Assembly: GCA_028622995.1 (NCBI GenBank) | Contig: JAJQJQ010000003.1 | Location: 1,922,001-1,986,000, forward strand | DNA length: 64,000 nt | Direction: 5' to 3' | DNA from: Panagrolaimus kolymaensis | Lineage: Eukaryota; Nematoda; Chromadorea; Rhabditida; Panagrolaimidae | Shown: positions 29,302 to 40,367 of the stretch, piece by piece | Layout of the letters: every line of letters begins with the position of its first letter | How positions within the stretch are numbered: position 1 is the first letter of the stretch | Program-made: the position numbers and the translations under genes | Notes under the pieces: model-generated | What the model saw: the letters and a program-made list of their open reading frames with translations, nothing else | Databases searched by the model: none | What the model was told of the DNA's origin: nothing

Positions 29302-29690
29302 CTTATAAGCAGTGCTGTCATTTTTCCATTTTGTCGACGCCGACGCCGACGACGACGACAAATCGACGCCTCGACGCCAAAATTAAAATATTTTTTCCTT
29401 TATTAAATTTTGAGCTTTTTTAGCTAAAAATTATTGAATTAAATAATTATAAAACAAGTTTCTATTAACGGAAACAACAATAACTTTAAATTAAAGCGTT
29501 TAAAATAGTCTAATTTTTGTATTTTCTATGATTTTTTTTATTTTTTTGAAAAAATCGAGTATTTTTTGGCGTCGACGACAAATAAGAAAAAGTATCGACG
29601 ACGACGCCGACGCCGACGCCGTCGTCGGCGTCGACGATTTCGTCGACGACGTGACGATTTCGTCGGCGTCGATACAGCACTGCTTATAAG
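29302..29690. mobile_element. hAT-like MITE (373 bp) with 8-bp target-site duplication
   Basis: The palindromic octamer CTTATAAG is duplicated at 29302-29309 and 29683-29690. The enclosed 373-bp element begins CAGTGCTGT and ends ACAGCACTG, which are perfect inverted termini of the hAT CAGTG type. The subterminal arms (29335-29380 and 29570-29670) are long runs of GACGCC, GACGAC and GTCGAC units that pair with each other, while the middle is AT-rich. No transposase is encoded. The GC-rich triplet arms stand out sharply against the genome background. It differs in ends and arms from the element at 284-1088, so it is a separate family. Confidence 0.85.
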
Positions 29691-30512
29691 CAAAACCTAA
29701 ACTTATTTTTCTTCGGCAACTCTACTACGCCAATAATCAAAGTGTTCGTTATTTTGAGTTTATCTCTCAACTGAACGCTCATTCCAACAGCCAAATTGCC
29801 ATATTTTTAACTCATATTTATGATTGATGAGAAAGCAACAAAAAAAAAAAGCGGCCATAAACTTGCATAATCAAGTCGCGCATTACTCTTACGAGGTCAA
29901 AACAAGTTGTGTTGTTGGTTGAGGAGAAGATATATTTGATGCGCTAATCGAATAAATTTTGTCTTTCTCGCAAGATAGTGAAAATCTCTGCTATCTTTTT
30001 GCAGATAAATAAGTGACAGATCATTCCGTGTCACTTTTTTTCTACCTTTAATAATCATTATTAGATCAAATCAAGTTGTGATATAGTAGAGTTAGTGAAA
30101 ACATATGCCCATATAAAATCACCTTGGCCCTTTCAAGTGATTTATAACACAAAAATGTTTATTCAATTTTTATCTCTCTTTTTATTTTTAAATTTTTATT
30201 AATCAAATTAACCCGAGTAAATAATACAACATAGTTTTTTCTCCAAATAATAAATCTCTAAAAATTAAAGTAAAGTAAAAAATAACAGAACAAAAAAAGC
30301 TTGGCAAATTTTAAGGCACTAATTACATCCTTCTCACTCCTATCTCACTTTTCTAGCAAAATAAACAATTAAAACGCATGCATCTCTGTATAACTAACAT
30401 ATTTTAAGTATTATAAAAATAGTAAGAAAAATTGCTTAAGTTAAGTAATTCTAAAAAACAACGTGACTAGAAAAATAACACAATTTTTACAAAACATAAA
30501 AACATTTAAATT
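29691..30512. other. non-coding interval
   Basis: About 800 bp of AT-rich sequence between the transposon and the distal stop of stim-1. It probably includes the stim-1 long-isoform 3' UTR. No other feature is recognised. Confidence 0.4.
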
Positions 30513-33113
30513 TTAAAGTTTAACTGATGATTTTTGCTTTTTAAAAATATTTGAAAATTTTTTTGAAATTGATGATGAACTTTTGCTACTCGACAAAGAA
30601 TTTGTATCATCGGATAATTGAGGATTAATTTTTTGTTGAGCCACATTTTTTAATGAAGATAATTCGGATCTGAAAATAAATAAAAGCGAAAGTTAATTTG
30701 AGTGCAGAAAACAAAAAGCTTTAATCGTTCTATGAACTTTGACAACGAAAAAAAAAAGTTAAGAAATGAAATTGGATAATAAAAAACTTAAAAAAAATTA
30801 ACGATAAGGAAAGCAATAAAAAAAAAATAAAGTGCATACTTCACGAAAGATGAGTTTATTGAATTTATGGAAGGTGGAGGTGACATATCTGAAGAAAAGG
30901 TTGAATTCGGTGATGCTGCAAAGAAGCTTGGAGGATAAGATGGAGTTGGTTTGATATTGGGCGGTGAATGTTTACGTGATCCATTTGCTGATAATTTGGG
31001 TGATGACATTCTTGAAACCATTGGCCCATTGCCATTTATTGTGGGTGAAACTGCGCCTGCATAAAGAAAGTATAACAAATAATAGTAGAATAAAGTAACA
31101 AAATGAATTATTTTGCTTTACAAAGGATAAAAACATATGCAAACTGCAATGATCAAACTTGTTTTTTGTGTTGCTATTAAATGTGTGTATAAAAACAATA
31201 GGAAAAAAGAGGTGAAAAGGGAATAGAAAAATTCATTAGGAAAAAACTATTATGTTTGTAAAAAATATATATAAAAATAGTATCATCAATTATTTGAAGC
31301 AACAATTATTAAATTTCTGCATCATCGCTGGAGGAAGTAGCATTTGAGGAAGCATATTTGTACGATGATGCAGCACGTTGGCTGTAATTGGAAATACTAT
31401 AATCATCCACATTTCTAATTCTTGGATAAACCATATGATGGTCATGAGTTGGTTGGATTGGCATAAAATTGCTTACTACACTCATTTTAGGTAATACCCG
31501 ATCATTGCCTAAAAGAGTATACAAAAACCTCCCAGTTAAAAACTAACTTTTTGAAACACAAATAGTAAAACAAAAAAACAAATATGCATCATTGCAGTTT
31601 GCAAAAAGGAAAGAAAAAACAGAAAAACTTATGACAAAGCAAAAGAAAAAAAAGCAACTAAAATAGAAGCCACAAGAATTCATTTTAAACTTACCGTATG
31701 ACCCAACAATTGAAAACCCGCACAATGATTCAATTTCCACCCAACGTTGATGGCATTCATCCATAGCAGTTTTGATTTTTTCCATTCTTTGTCTAAAAAA
31801 TATCCACTTCTTTCTCTCCCTTTCTCATCCAAAAAGATAAGCCATACTTGAGTGAAAAAACTTTAGCATCAACAGCATCTGTTCCAGCAGCGGTGGCACC
31901 GGTGGCTAATTTTAATGAATTCATTATACCTAATTTATTTCTACGCATTTTATCAACAAATTCTCTCGCTTCTTTCATCTCCTTCATACATTCTAATTTC
32001 TTTTCATTTATGCAACTTAATTCCATGTCATAGGTTCGTCGAAGAAGGGGTTGAAGGGTGTAAGTCATGCCTTCTGAATCAATAACGGATTTTTCATAAT
32101 CTTCGAGTTTCTTTTTTAACTGATCAACTTCTGCGGTATTAGGGAATCTAAAAGATGCTATTCATAAAATAAAGTAGCCATAAAATGGAATACAAAGTTT
32201 GCTTACTTATCTTGAGCTCCTTCAAAATCAGTTTCCATGCTTTTTATTTCAGTTAACTTTTTACTCAATTCTTCAACCTGTTGTTTACTTTTTTTATGAG
32301 ATAATGTAAGCAAATAACCCAAAACTAAGCAAGCAATGGTCATAACAGCTACGGCAATATCTTTGGCTCGAGAAGTTGGGATTTCATGGAATCCAAATAA
32401 AACAACATCCAAAGCTTTTAATTGAAGCTTTTGACGATGAACAAAATTTTTTATTCCAAGAATTGACGCCAAATAAGAAGAATTTTGTATGGCCATTCTA
32501 AAAAAAATTTAGGTAAAAGCAGAGTTCAAATATATGTATATATTCTTAGTTACCTTGGAAGTGCTATACCCGTAACTTTCTTATCAATAAAATTTTTTTC
32601 ATATTGAGGCAATTTTACGACATTTACAAGCCATTTAGTAAGGATTTGTTCATCCCAACTTCGCTCTTCGGATTCAAACCAACTTTCCCACATATCATCA
32701 ACGGTAATGGAATCATCATCATGATGGAAAGCTCTCTCTCGTCTAGTTCTATCATTTCCCGTTAGCTTTAAATCTTCTTGTAAAAACTGAAAAAGATTTT
32801 TAAGACTATGATCAAATAAAAAACGCTAAAAGGGTTTACATCTGTTGATTCAAATCTGTCAATAGAACCACTTTGATCATCATCCATCAATCGATGTAAT
32901 TCTTTAATAGCTTCATACCCGGATGGATCACGCACTTTTTCGTCATCAGCTGTTATCTCAACATCTAAAATGATTTCGAAATTATTTTTAAGTAGGTAAA
33001 TATAAGCAAAATATGGAAAGCATACTTCTTGTCACCTTAGGCTTTTCAGCACCCAATACATAATAGTTCGATATGATAAGAATGAATATACTTATAGTCC
33101 ATAAAACCCGCAT
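30513..33113 (-). CDS. stim-1: stromal interaction molecule (STIM), ER calcium sensor, with two alternative 3' ends
   Basis: Shared exons on the minus strand: 33113-33026, 32964-32840, 32786-32554, 32497-32207, 32147-31848, 31792-31695. The long form adds 31056-30840 and 30669-30513 (502 residues). The short form instead ends in exon 31508-31309 (444 residues). Both junctions join in the same phase. Domains: signal peptide (1-22); canonical EF-hand loop DDDQSGSIDRFE (57-68); SAM domain (about 80-185); one membrane segment (196-214); coiled coil 1; and the CAD/SOAR Orai-activating region (about 275-380), ending with RWVEIESLCGFSIVGSYG, very close to vertebrate STIM. The long tail is Ser/Pro-rich and ends in a lysine-rich KKFSNIFKKQK segment. 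Role: senses ER Ca2+ loss and opens Orai channels at ER-plasma membrane contacts. Confidence 0.95.
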
Positions 33114-34992
33114 TACACGTTGTAATTGTCGTGTTTGAACTGAAGCTAAAACCAATAACAATATCAATTTTATTTTTTTCTATTAAAAAAACGAGTTGAA
33201 AACAAAAAAGGCAATGGGACGACGACGAAAACGAACACGTACAAATCACGGGTATCACAGCGGCAGCGCTATAAATGATGATCTAAGCACAAAAAGAAAG
33301 AAATTGTTCGCATTGTTATTTTTTTCTGTTTTTTTCTTCCTTTGTTGATTTGCTATTGTATTTTGTGCGTGTGTGTATATGTATGCACGTCCTGATGGAG
33401 AAAGTGAGAGGAGCACCACTCGCAAAAAAATATAGGAAACATTAACGTGTCTTGTCTCTCACTCATCGTTTTGCCCATAAACAGGCGCATGAAAATGTTT
33501 TCTCATATCAAAAAAGAAGAGAAAAAATGTCTAAGAAACGTTTCTTATTGTTTCCAAAGCTTACCACTCTGATCGAAGAACTTACGAGAGAAGTCAGTCA
33601 GCAAGCATCTTGTAACAATCAAAAAACCAGAATAAAATGAGAAGGAGAAAAAAAGACTAAAACCGATACACCAAGAAGGAAATTTACCTCACTTTTGGTG
33701 ATTTTATAAGAAACCTGCACTCAAAGTGGTCAGGTATGATACGAATATTGCATTGCAATGTATTTCGTAAACGATGGAAAGAGAAAAAAACGATTTAAGT
33801 CAACGGAAGCAACAGCAACTAAAAGACTTACACAAATATTCATAGGAATTAACACAAAAAATAAAATCAACGAGAAAGATGGAAGGAAAAAAAGAAACGT
33901 AAAAAAGTAGAAGAAAAAAAATCAAAACTCAAATGGAATGAAAAATTAAAGCATTTTCCATAACAAGGATGTCCGGAAACAAAGGGGTTTTTCCAATTCG
34001 ATTTATCTATTAAATGCACAACCCCAAATTTAAAGGCAACGAGTAAAAGGAATGATATCATATTTTCCATTTTATGGAAGGAACAACGAAAAGTTTTACA
34101 GATGTTCTCAATTCAATTCACCCACCAACAAAAAAAGAGTCAAATAAAGTTTTTAGAAGTTGGAAGTAAAACTAAATGCTGCTAAGTTCAAATCGATAAT
34201 GTAATAAAATAAAATTGCCAGAACAATGATAAGAAAGTAAAAAATACATAAAATCTCAATAAGCCTATTATCAACTTTTGTTAACCATTTTTTATGTTTG
34301 TGATGATGATTAACCTTTTATTTTTGTATTGAAGCACAACAAAAAATTGCTATTGTAAAAGCCGCTAAAAGATCAGCGTGAAAAACACCAAAAAGCTCTA
34401 ATTGCTTTATTTGATTCGAACACAAATAAGAAAAATCAGGCAAATTAAAAAAAATTTAAATTTTAAAATTTATCAACACAAATAGTTTGGTTTTGAAAAA
34501 ATTTTTATTTTATTTTTACTTCTCTCAAAATTTCAGCTTCAAAAGAGTCATAAAAATATCGAAGTTCCCCTTTTTCTCCACCCCATCTTTTTGCATAATT
34601 GATAGCTTTCCTCGTTTTAGAAACGTCTCACCCTTAAAAGAAAGAAAAGTCTAGAAAAAACGCACACTTTTTTATTTGAGTCAAAAAAATGTTTCACCTT
34701 CATCAAAAAAAAAACAAAGAACAAAGCAGCAGGAACTTCTCTGTCGTAAAGTTTTACTCTTTATTATTCTTCCAAAACATTTTTTTACTCTTTGAAGCCA
34801 AAATGTAAAAATATAAAGGTTATAATATTTTAAAGTTTATTAATTTTCATTTACATCCACAAATATATAAATTCTGAACAAATAAATGTTATTACTAGCT
34901 AATACAATTTTTAACCAAAATTTTAAAAAGAAAATAAAGTAAATTTATTAATTGTTAGCTCTTTTAATTTTAGAGAAACTTTTTTTTCGATT
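33114..34992. other. non-coding region upstream of stim-1
   Basis: About 1.9 kb. TTTTAG and TTCAG acceptor-like sites lie 35-45 bp before the stim-1 ATG and suit spliced-leader addition. Open frames at 33452-33640 and 33867-34070 lack recognisable content. The region presumably contains the stim-1 promoter and the 3' UTR of the next gene. Confidence 0.45.
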
Positions 34993-36114
34993 TTAAGCAT
35001 TATCTTCAGCTCCTCGTAACATTTCTTCAATTTGCATTCGATCAGCTGGCAAGAGTTCATTATTTTGTAAAAAATCTAAACCATTACCGATGGCGGCTTC
35101 AAGTTCTTGTCTAAGCTGTTGGTTTCTTGCAGTTTCTACTTCCAACGTTTCTAAAAGACTTAATTGAATCGCTCTTTGCCGAGCATTGTAGCTTCTTGAA
35201 CTTCCATTCCTTGCCGCTCGTCTTTCCTCTTCAGTTCCATATCCGGGTCGACCACGACGTCTACGCAGAGCAATTTGAGGTGAAAGAGAAGGTAAATTTT
35301 GTGGACTGTTTTCACCAATGTTTTCATCGTTGATATTGATGGCTTCATAAAGTTCATCTTCTGGTGTCGATGGAATTGGTACATATTGGATATTTTGTTG
35401 CAATGGATATCCATATTGATCTGTGTGAACATCATAATTATTTTGAGGAGCGTAAGGATGAATTTCATTTTGGATGTTCATTGGTTGTTCATAAGTGATA
35501 AAATCAGCCGGAACGCCATCATAATGTGGTTCATGTTCATATCCTTGTTGTTGTGGTTGTGGATTATAATCATAGTTACCAGGATTGTTCACATCAATAA
35601 TGGCATATGATTGTGATGTTTCGATAGGGTTTCCATGGACATCAAAACTATTCTCGTAGTTCATATCAATGGCGCCATCTTGCGTTGTTAACAAATCATA
35701 ACTAGTATGGTTTGGTTCAGTCAATAGGGGTTGACCGCCAACAGGGCTATCCAAAATATACTGCATTCCTTCATCACTAAATTGTTGCAAAACTTGATCA
35801 ACTATCTCTGCATCACTTTCGAAACTAAAAAATTTTAAGTAGGAAAAATAAAATTATTTATATGCTAACCTATCAATATCATAGCCACTAGCATCATAAA
35901 CGGGGGTCATCCGGCCAAGTTGCATCGTACCTTGGGTATTGTTGACGTCATACAATGGTACGGCAAAATCATCAGAAAGATATAATTGGTCATAGTTCAT
36001 AAGTTGCCCATTGGAAGTGAAACTTTGGGTTCCGGGATTTTCATTAAAATAACCAAACTCGTCAAAAGAACCATTTTGATAATTTTCATTACCGTAACCA
36101 TTTGAAGATTCCAT
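34993..36114 (-). CDS. Gln/Asn/Tyr-rich protein with a candidate bZIP-like C-terminus
   Basis: Two exons on the minus strand: 36114-35870 and 35824-34993, giving 358 residues. Residues 1-245 are low in complexity, acidic, and rich in N, Q, Y, P and D, resembling an activation domain. Then comes a basic segment with RRRRGRPGYG, RRAARNGSSRSYNARQR and a leucine-bearing helix (LLETLEVETARNQQLRQEL, with Asn in a core position). This looks like a degenerate basic-leucine zipper of the ATF4/C-EBP sort. However, the invariant N-x7-R spacing is not clearly kept and the zipper is only two to three heptads long. I would treat it as a probable transcription factor, identity unknown. The ATG is chosen because the upstream in-frame extension has no other ATG. 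Confidence 0.75.
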
Positions 36115-37051
36115 TTTTTCCAAATTCCACAAAATTTTCAGCAAAAAAGTGGTTAAAATTTCCAATACTCAATATGTTGAATGTGAAAATAATCTGTTTT
36201 TGCCATTTTTTTTTTATACTCTTCGATGGATCCCACCTCAAAAAAAATTAGAAAAAAACACTGAAAATTTGGATAAATTCTCTTATACATTTTTGAGGCG
36301 CTCATAAATATGCGTCCGTTACGTTTTTTTGTGCGTTCCTCTCTCTCTTTTTTTCCATTGCGATAAACAACCTTTGGACAACGTCAAAAGAATGCAAAAC
36401 AAAACAAAAAAAGAAAGTTTTATTTGATTTTTTAAAAGTGGTTTCTTGCGATTTTGTATTAAAATTATAAATAAAATAAAATCTGAAGCCAGTAAATAGT
36501 GCATTTCAATACTGTTTGAATGATTTGATACAGTTTTAAGCTTGAACTAGAAAAATCTGTTTAACTTTTTATTTGATTTTGTAAATCATACATTTTAAAA
36601 CCATTAGGCATTCTAGTAAAGTATTGATCAATGACTTGTAAATCAAATGGTTTTCATGAAGTTTTGCTTTTTTCTACACGATGTAATTGTCTTCGATATA
36701 TCACAAAAAGCTCAAATTAAATCATAAAAACTTTTTATTATAAAATCTTAATCATATTCATAATAATTTCATTTTATATTTTTATCTCTAAAAGCTCATA
36801 ACAATATAGTATAATCACAAAATGTGGTCATTCTTTATAAAAAAAATTTAATAACCGGTAGTTATTATCATTGCCAAGTATTTTCATAAAAAACTTAAAG
36901 GCAAAAAGCATATTTAAAAAAAGCGATAATTAAAAACAACGGAATGCAAATGAACGCTAACTGATTTAAAAAAAATGTTTAAGTATAAAAGTAATAAGAA
37001 TGAAAGAAGTTTAAAGGTTTTTCAGCTGCGTGGTTGGTTAAAAAGTTGCTT
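36115..37051. other. non-coding interval
   Basis: About 940 bp between two minus-strand genes. It contains the promoter side of the bZIP-like gene and the 3' UTR of the MICAL-like gene. No exon or RNA gene was seen. Confidence 0.4.
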
Positions 37052-39394
37052 TTAAAGCTTCTTCTTCAATTTCTTTAGTCTAATTTTCATTTCCTTCATT
37101 TTTGAGCTATTCTTTTTGGCCGAGGATTTAGTTGTTTGGGAATCGAGGAGAGAATTAGGGTCAACGCCTGATTCAATCATGCCATTTTTGAGACTCATAA
37201 TGTCAACGAGCACTTCCAATAATTCAGCTTCGCGGCTTACATCTTCTTGTGAACGATCTGAATAATTATTTTTAATATATATATAAAATTTAAATCGAAT
37301 TTACCTTTGCCTTCTTCACAACGTTCCAAAACACAGCGAAGTTGATATTCGGTATCCGCGTGAATGTCATTTAAATATTTTTCAAGCCACCTAAAGATAA
37401 ATAAATTTTTAATTATGAAAACCGCATTTAAAAAATGCTTACACATGGATTAAAACAGCTTCCCGTCGAACCGTGGAACATTTTTGTTCAACAATTCCAA
37501 CCCATTCTTCAATTCTTTTATCTTTTTTCCATTCTAAATTATCTACAAAAAAGTTATCACTTATTAAATTATTTTTACCAAACAAAAGTTTTTTTTACCT
37601 CTTGCAAGTTTAAATAAAATTTCTTTTTCAATATTTCTTCCAATTGATTCTAATCTTTCATGCTCTGATTTAACCCGTTTTAATTCATCCACAATAGCTT
37701 CTAAAGTTTCAAAACTTCTATTTTCTGTGAATTCAATCTTCCGCTTCACTGGAATTGGTGGAGGTGGAGCTCGATAAGTTTTTTTTGCTCTTGGTAAAGT
37801 TTTGAATCGATCGATAACATTATTATCCGATGACATTAAAGCTTCTTGTGGAATAAGTGAAACTCTTGGAGGCTTTGGAGGAGGAGGTGGAGTTGATTTG
37901 GGACGTTCAACTTTTATTGAAGGTTGTGGTGACGGTTGAGATTGAGGCTGAGGTAATGCAATGGGAGTAGAAGGCTCTTTTTCATCTTCTTCATCTTCAG
38001 CAAAAGGGTTTAATGAATCATTATAATCATCGTCAGAGCTGGATGACTAAAAAATTGTTTTATAGTTTAAAGAAATGAACGAATCATAAAAAAATGCCTA
38101 CATCGTCGTCATCTTCTTCGTCATCCGTTCCAAAAGGATTCAAAAAACCAGGATATTCGCTAATATCAACTTTTTTCGATGAACCTGGTGAACTTTTTAT
38201 TGACGGAACATTTGAGCGCGGTTTAGGAGTTGGTTTAACTTCAATTTTTAAATTTTCCACAACTTTCACATCGCCATTATTTTCAACCCTTTGGATTTCA
38301 ACCACTTCATTAATAATATTTTGTCCATGAATTTTTTCAGTATTAACATGTACTTGCATTTGCTTTTGAATTATTGCACTAACTCGATTGAGACTCGGTG
38401 GTGGCGGTCGTGGTGGTGGAAGTCGAGCTTTAACTGATCCTCCAGTGCTCATTTCAGAAAGCCTTCGATTAAGTGAAGGTTCGTCTTCTTCGAATGTATT
38501 AGTTTCATCTCCGCTTATTCGAGGTTTATGAGCAAGGATAGGTCGCCTCGAAATTCCAGCTGATCCAATTCCCGAATCATTGCTTCCACTTTTTGGTGTA
38601 AATTTAGATAAAATTTTCGCTGCAAAATGTTCAACACATTCATATTTTCCATCTTCCAATGAGCGATATGATCCTCGATAAAGTTGTTTATTGCATGATG
38701 AACATACGAAGCATCTGCGGTGCCAAACTTTTCGATCAACAACAACTCTTTCAATAAGATATGCAAAAAGTCCGCATGCTACACAATTAGGTAATTTTTC
38801 TGCTGTTGTATCTGCTTCAAATACAAGTTTTGGTGCAATTGCATCTTTAATTATTTCTAAAAATTTAAAGAATTTATGGATGCGGATCCAAAATAAATCT
38901 GATTTTAGCATACTTGTATCAACGCCTTGAAGAGATTGCTTCATACAAAGCAAATATGTTAACAAAGCTAAATTAGCATTAGGATATTTATTTGATAAAT
39001 CTCCTTCAACAACAATATATGGAATTCCAAGAATATCTTCTGCTATTTGAAGCAACTAAATTTATGGATTTAAAAGAATATATAAAATTTATATATATAT
39101 TAAAACTTACAGCATCAAAAGAAATTTTAAAAGTAATATCGCCATGTTCTTCCAAGTGTTTTCTAAAAAAACCAAAAATCAAAATCAAAAACCAAAAAAA
39201 AATCTATAGTCAAACCTTTGAATTAAATCATCTGCTAAAATTTTAGATAAAAGTTGTAAAATACTTTGCCAATCTTTATTATGCCATGGCATCGTCGTCA
39301 ATCCAACATCTTCAGACCAATGCTGAAGTTCTTTAACCTTCATTTTGGTTGAAGAAGATTTTTTAAGTGACAATGCACTAAAATTAGGTTTCAT
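37052..39394 (-). CDS. MICAL-like protein (CH, LIM and bMERB domains)
   Basis: Eight exons on the minus strand: 39394-39216, 39162-39111, 39055-38914, 38856-38102, 38046-37599, 37542-37443, 37390-37305, 37257-37052, giving 655 residues. Residues about 15-120 form a divergent calponin-homology domain ending near IAEDILGIPYIV. A LIM domain follows (about 149-205) with CVAC, HRRC, CSSC and a final C-x2-H zinc ligand. The middle is Pro-rich and disordered, with two NPF motifs (NPFGTDDE, NPFAEDEE) next to acidic runs, the type of motif bound by EHD ATPases. A bMERB coiled coil (about 480-600), known to bind Rab8/10/35-type GTPases, is followed by a very lysine-rich tail. No monooxygenase domain is present, so it matches MICAL-L rather than MICAL. 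Likely role: endocytic recycling and membrane tubulation. Confidence 0.88.
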
Positions 39395-40367
39395 GATGAT
39401 TGTTTAAAAAAATGTTAATGAACAAACAATTAAATGATTTTTTTCACGAATTCATTTTAAATTATATTTTCTTTAAGACAAATAAATGGAAGTTGTTAAA
39501 ATAAAGGCAAATCATTATGATTCATCACGCAATAATGCGTAAAAAGATCACTAACACAAATTGGAAAGGAAGAAAGAAAAAAACCACAAAAAAACAACAT
39601 TGAATTTATTATGTGCATCGCCAAAGCACTTCTTTCTTTTCTTTTTTATTTTTTGCGAGAGAAAGAAAAAAAAGTTGCTGGTGATGAAAAAAATAATAGA
39701 GACCCCGACTTAAAAAAGGGAGAAAATAAAAAGCAACTAATGAACGCCTCTGTGAAAGAATTGAATTGAAAGAATGGGAAAAAAGTTTGCTGGCGAAAAG
39801 GAGAAGAAATAAAAAAACACCATCGAAAAAGAAAGAGGGCTACAATAGCTGTTGGATGGTCACAAATATCCGAAACAAGATGATTTATTTTCAATGGAAT
39901 TATTTGGTGGTTTTACAATTGAATTTATTGAAGAATAAAAATGAAAAAAGAAAGAAAAAAGGGTTAACATTTTTCTATGTATGTAAAACTTTTCCCTTTC
40001 ACATACATACAAGAAACAAACTAAAACAACGCCAGTGGTGAGAAAATTGAGAAAATGGAAAACGAAAAAACAAGGATGTTTTTTTACCGAAATAAATTTA
40101 AAGGTAAATAAAAATTCGCAGAAAATTCATCATCTTTCATCTGCTTCTTCAAAAAAAAAACGATGATCATCCTGTTTTTTTTTATTTTTGTTGGAGTAAA
40201 AAGTGCGATGATGATTAAATTGTTGTTACTTCTTCCACATCGCGCCAGCTAATGTATGAGCAACCAAACTCTTACAAATTATTTCGTTTATTAAAACCAA
40301 AAAATTCATTATTTAAAACACGTAAAGAAAATCCAAAACATTATTATAAAATTTATAATAAAAAGTT
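39395..40367. other. non-coding interval
   Basis: About 970 bp between minus-strand neighbours. It holds the MICAL-like promoter and the nphp-1 3' UTR. Open frames 39646-39894 and 39766-40041 overlap each other on opposite strands and are K/F-rich, so they are rejected. Confidence 0.4.

Noticed and set aside
29078..29308. 76-codon frame ending exactly at the transposon target duplication
   Set aside because: No similarity to a known domain, lysine-rich end, and no obvious continuation on the other side of the element. Probably chance.
31309..31524. Exon G of stim-1 as an internal cassette exon
   Set aside because: The possible internal donors are in phase 0, while the next exon (31056) needs phase 1; joining them would hit a stop. 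It is therefore treated as an alternative terminal exon.
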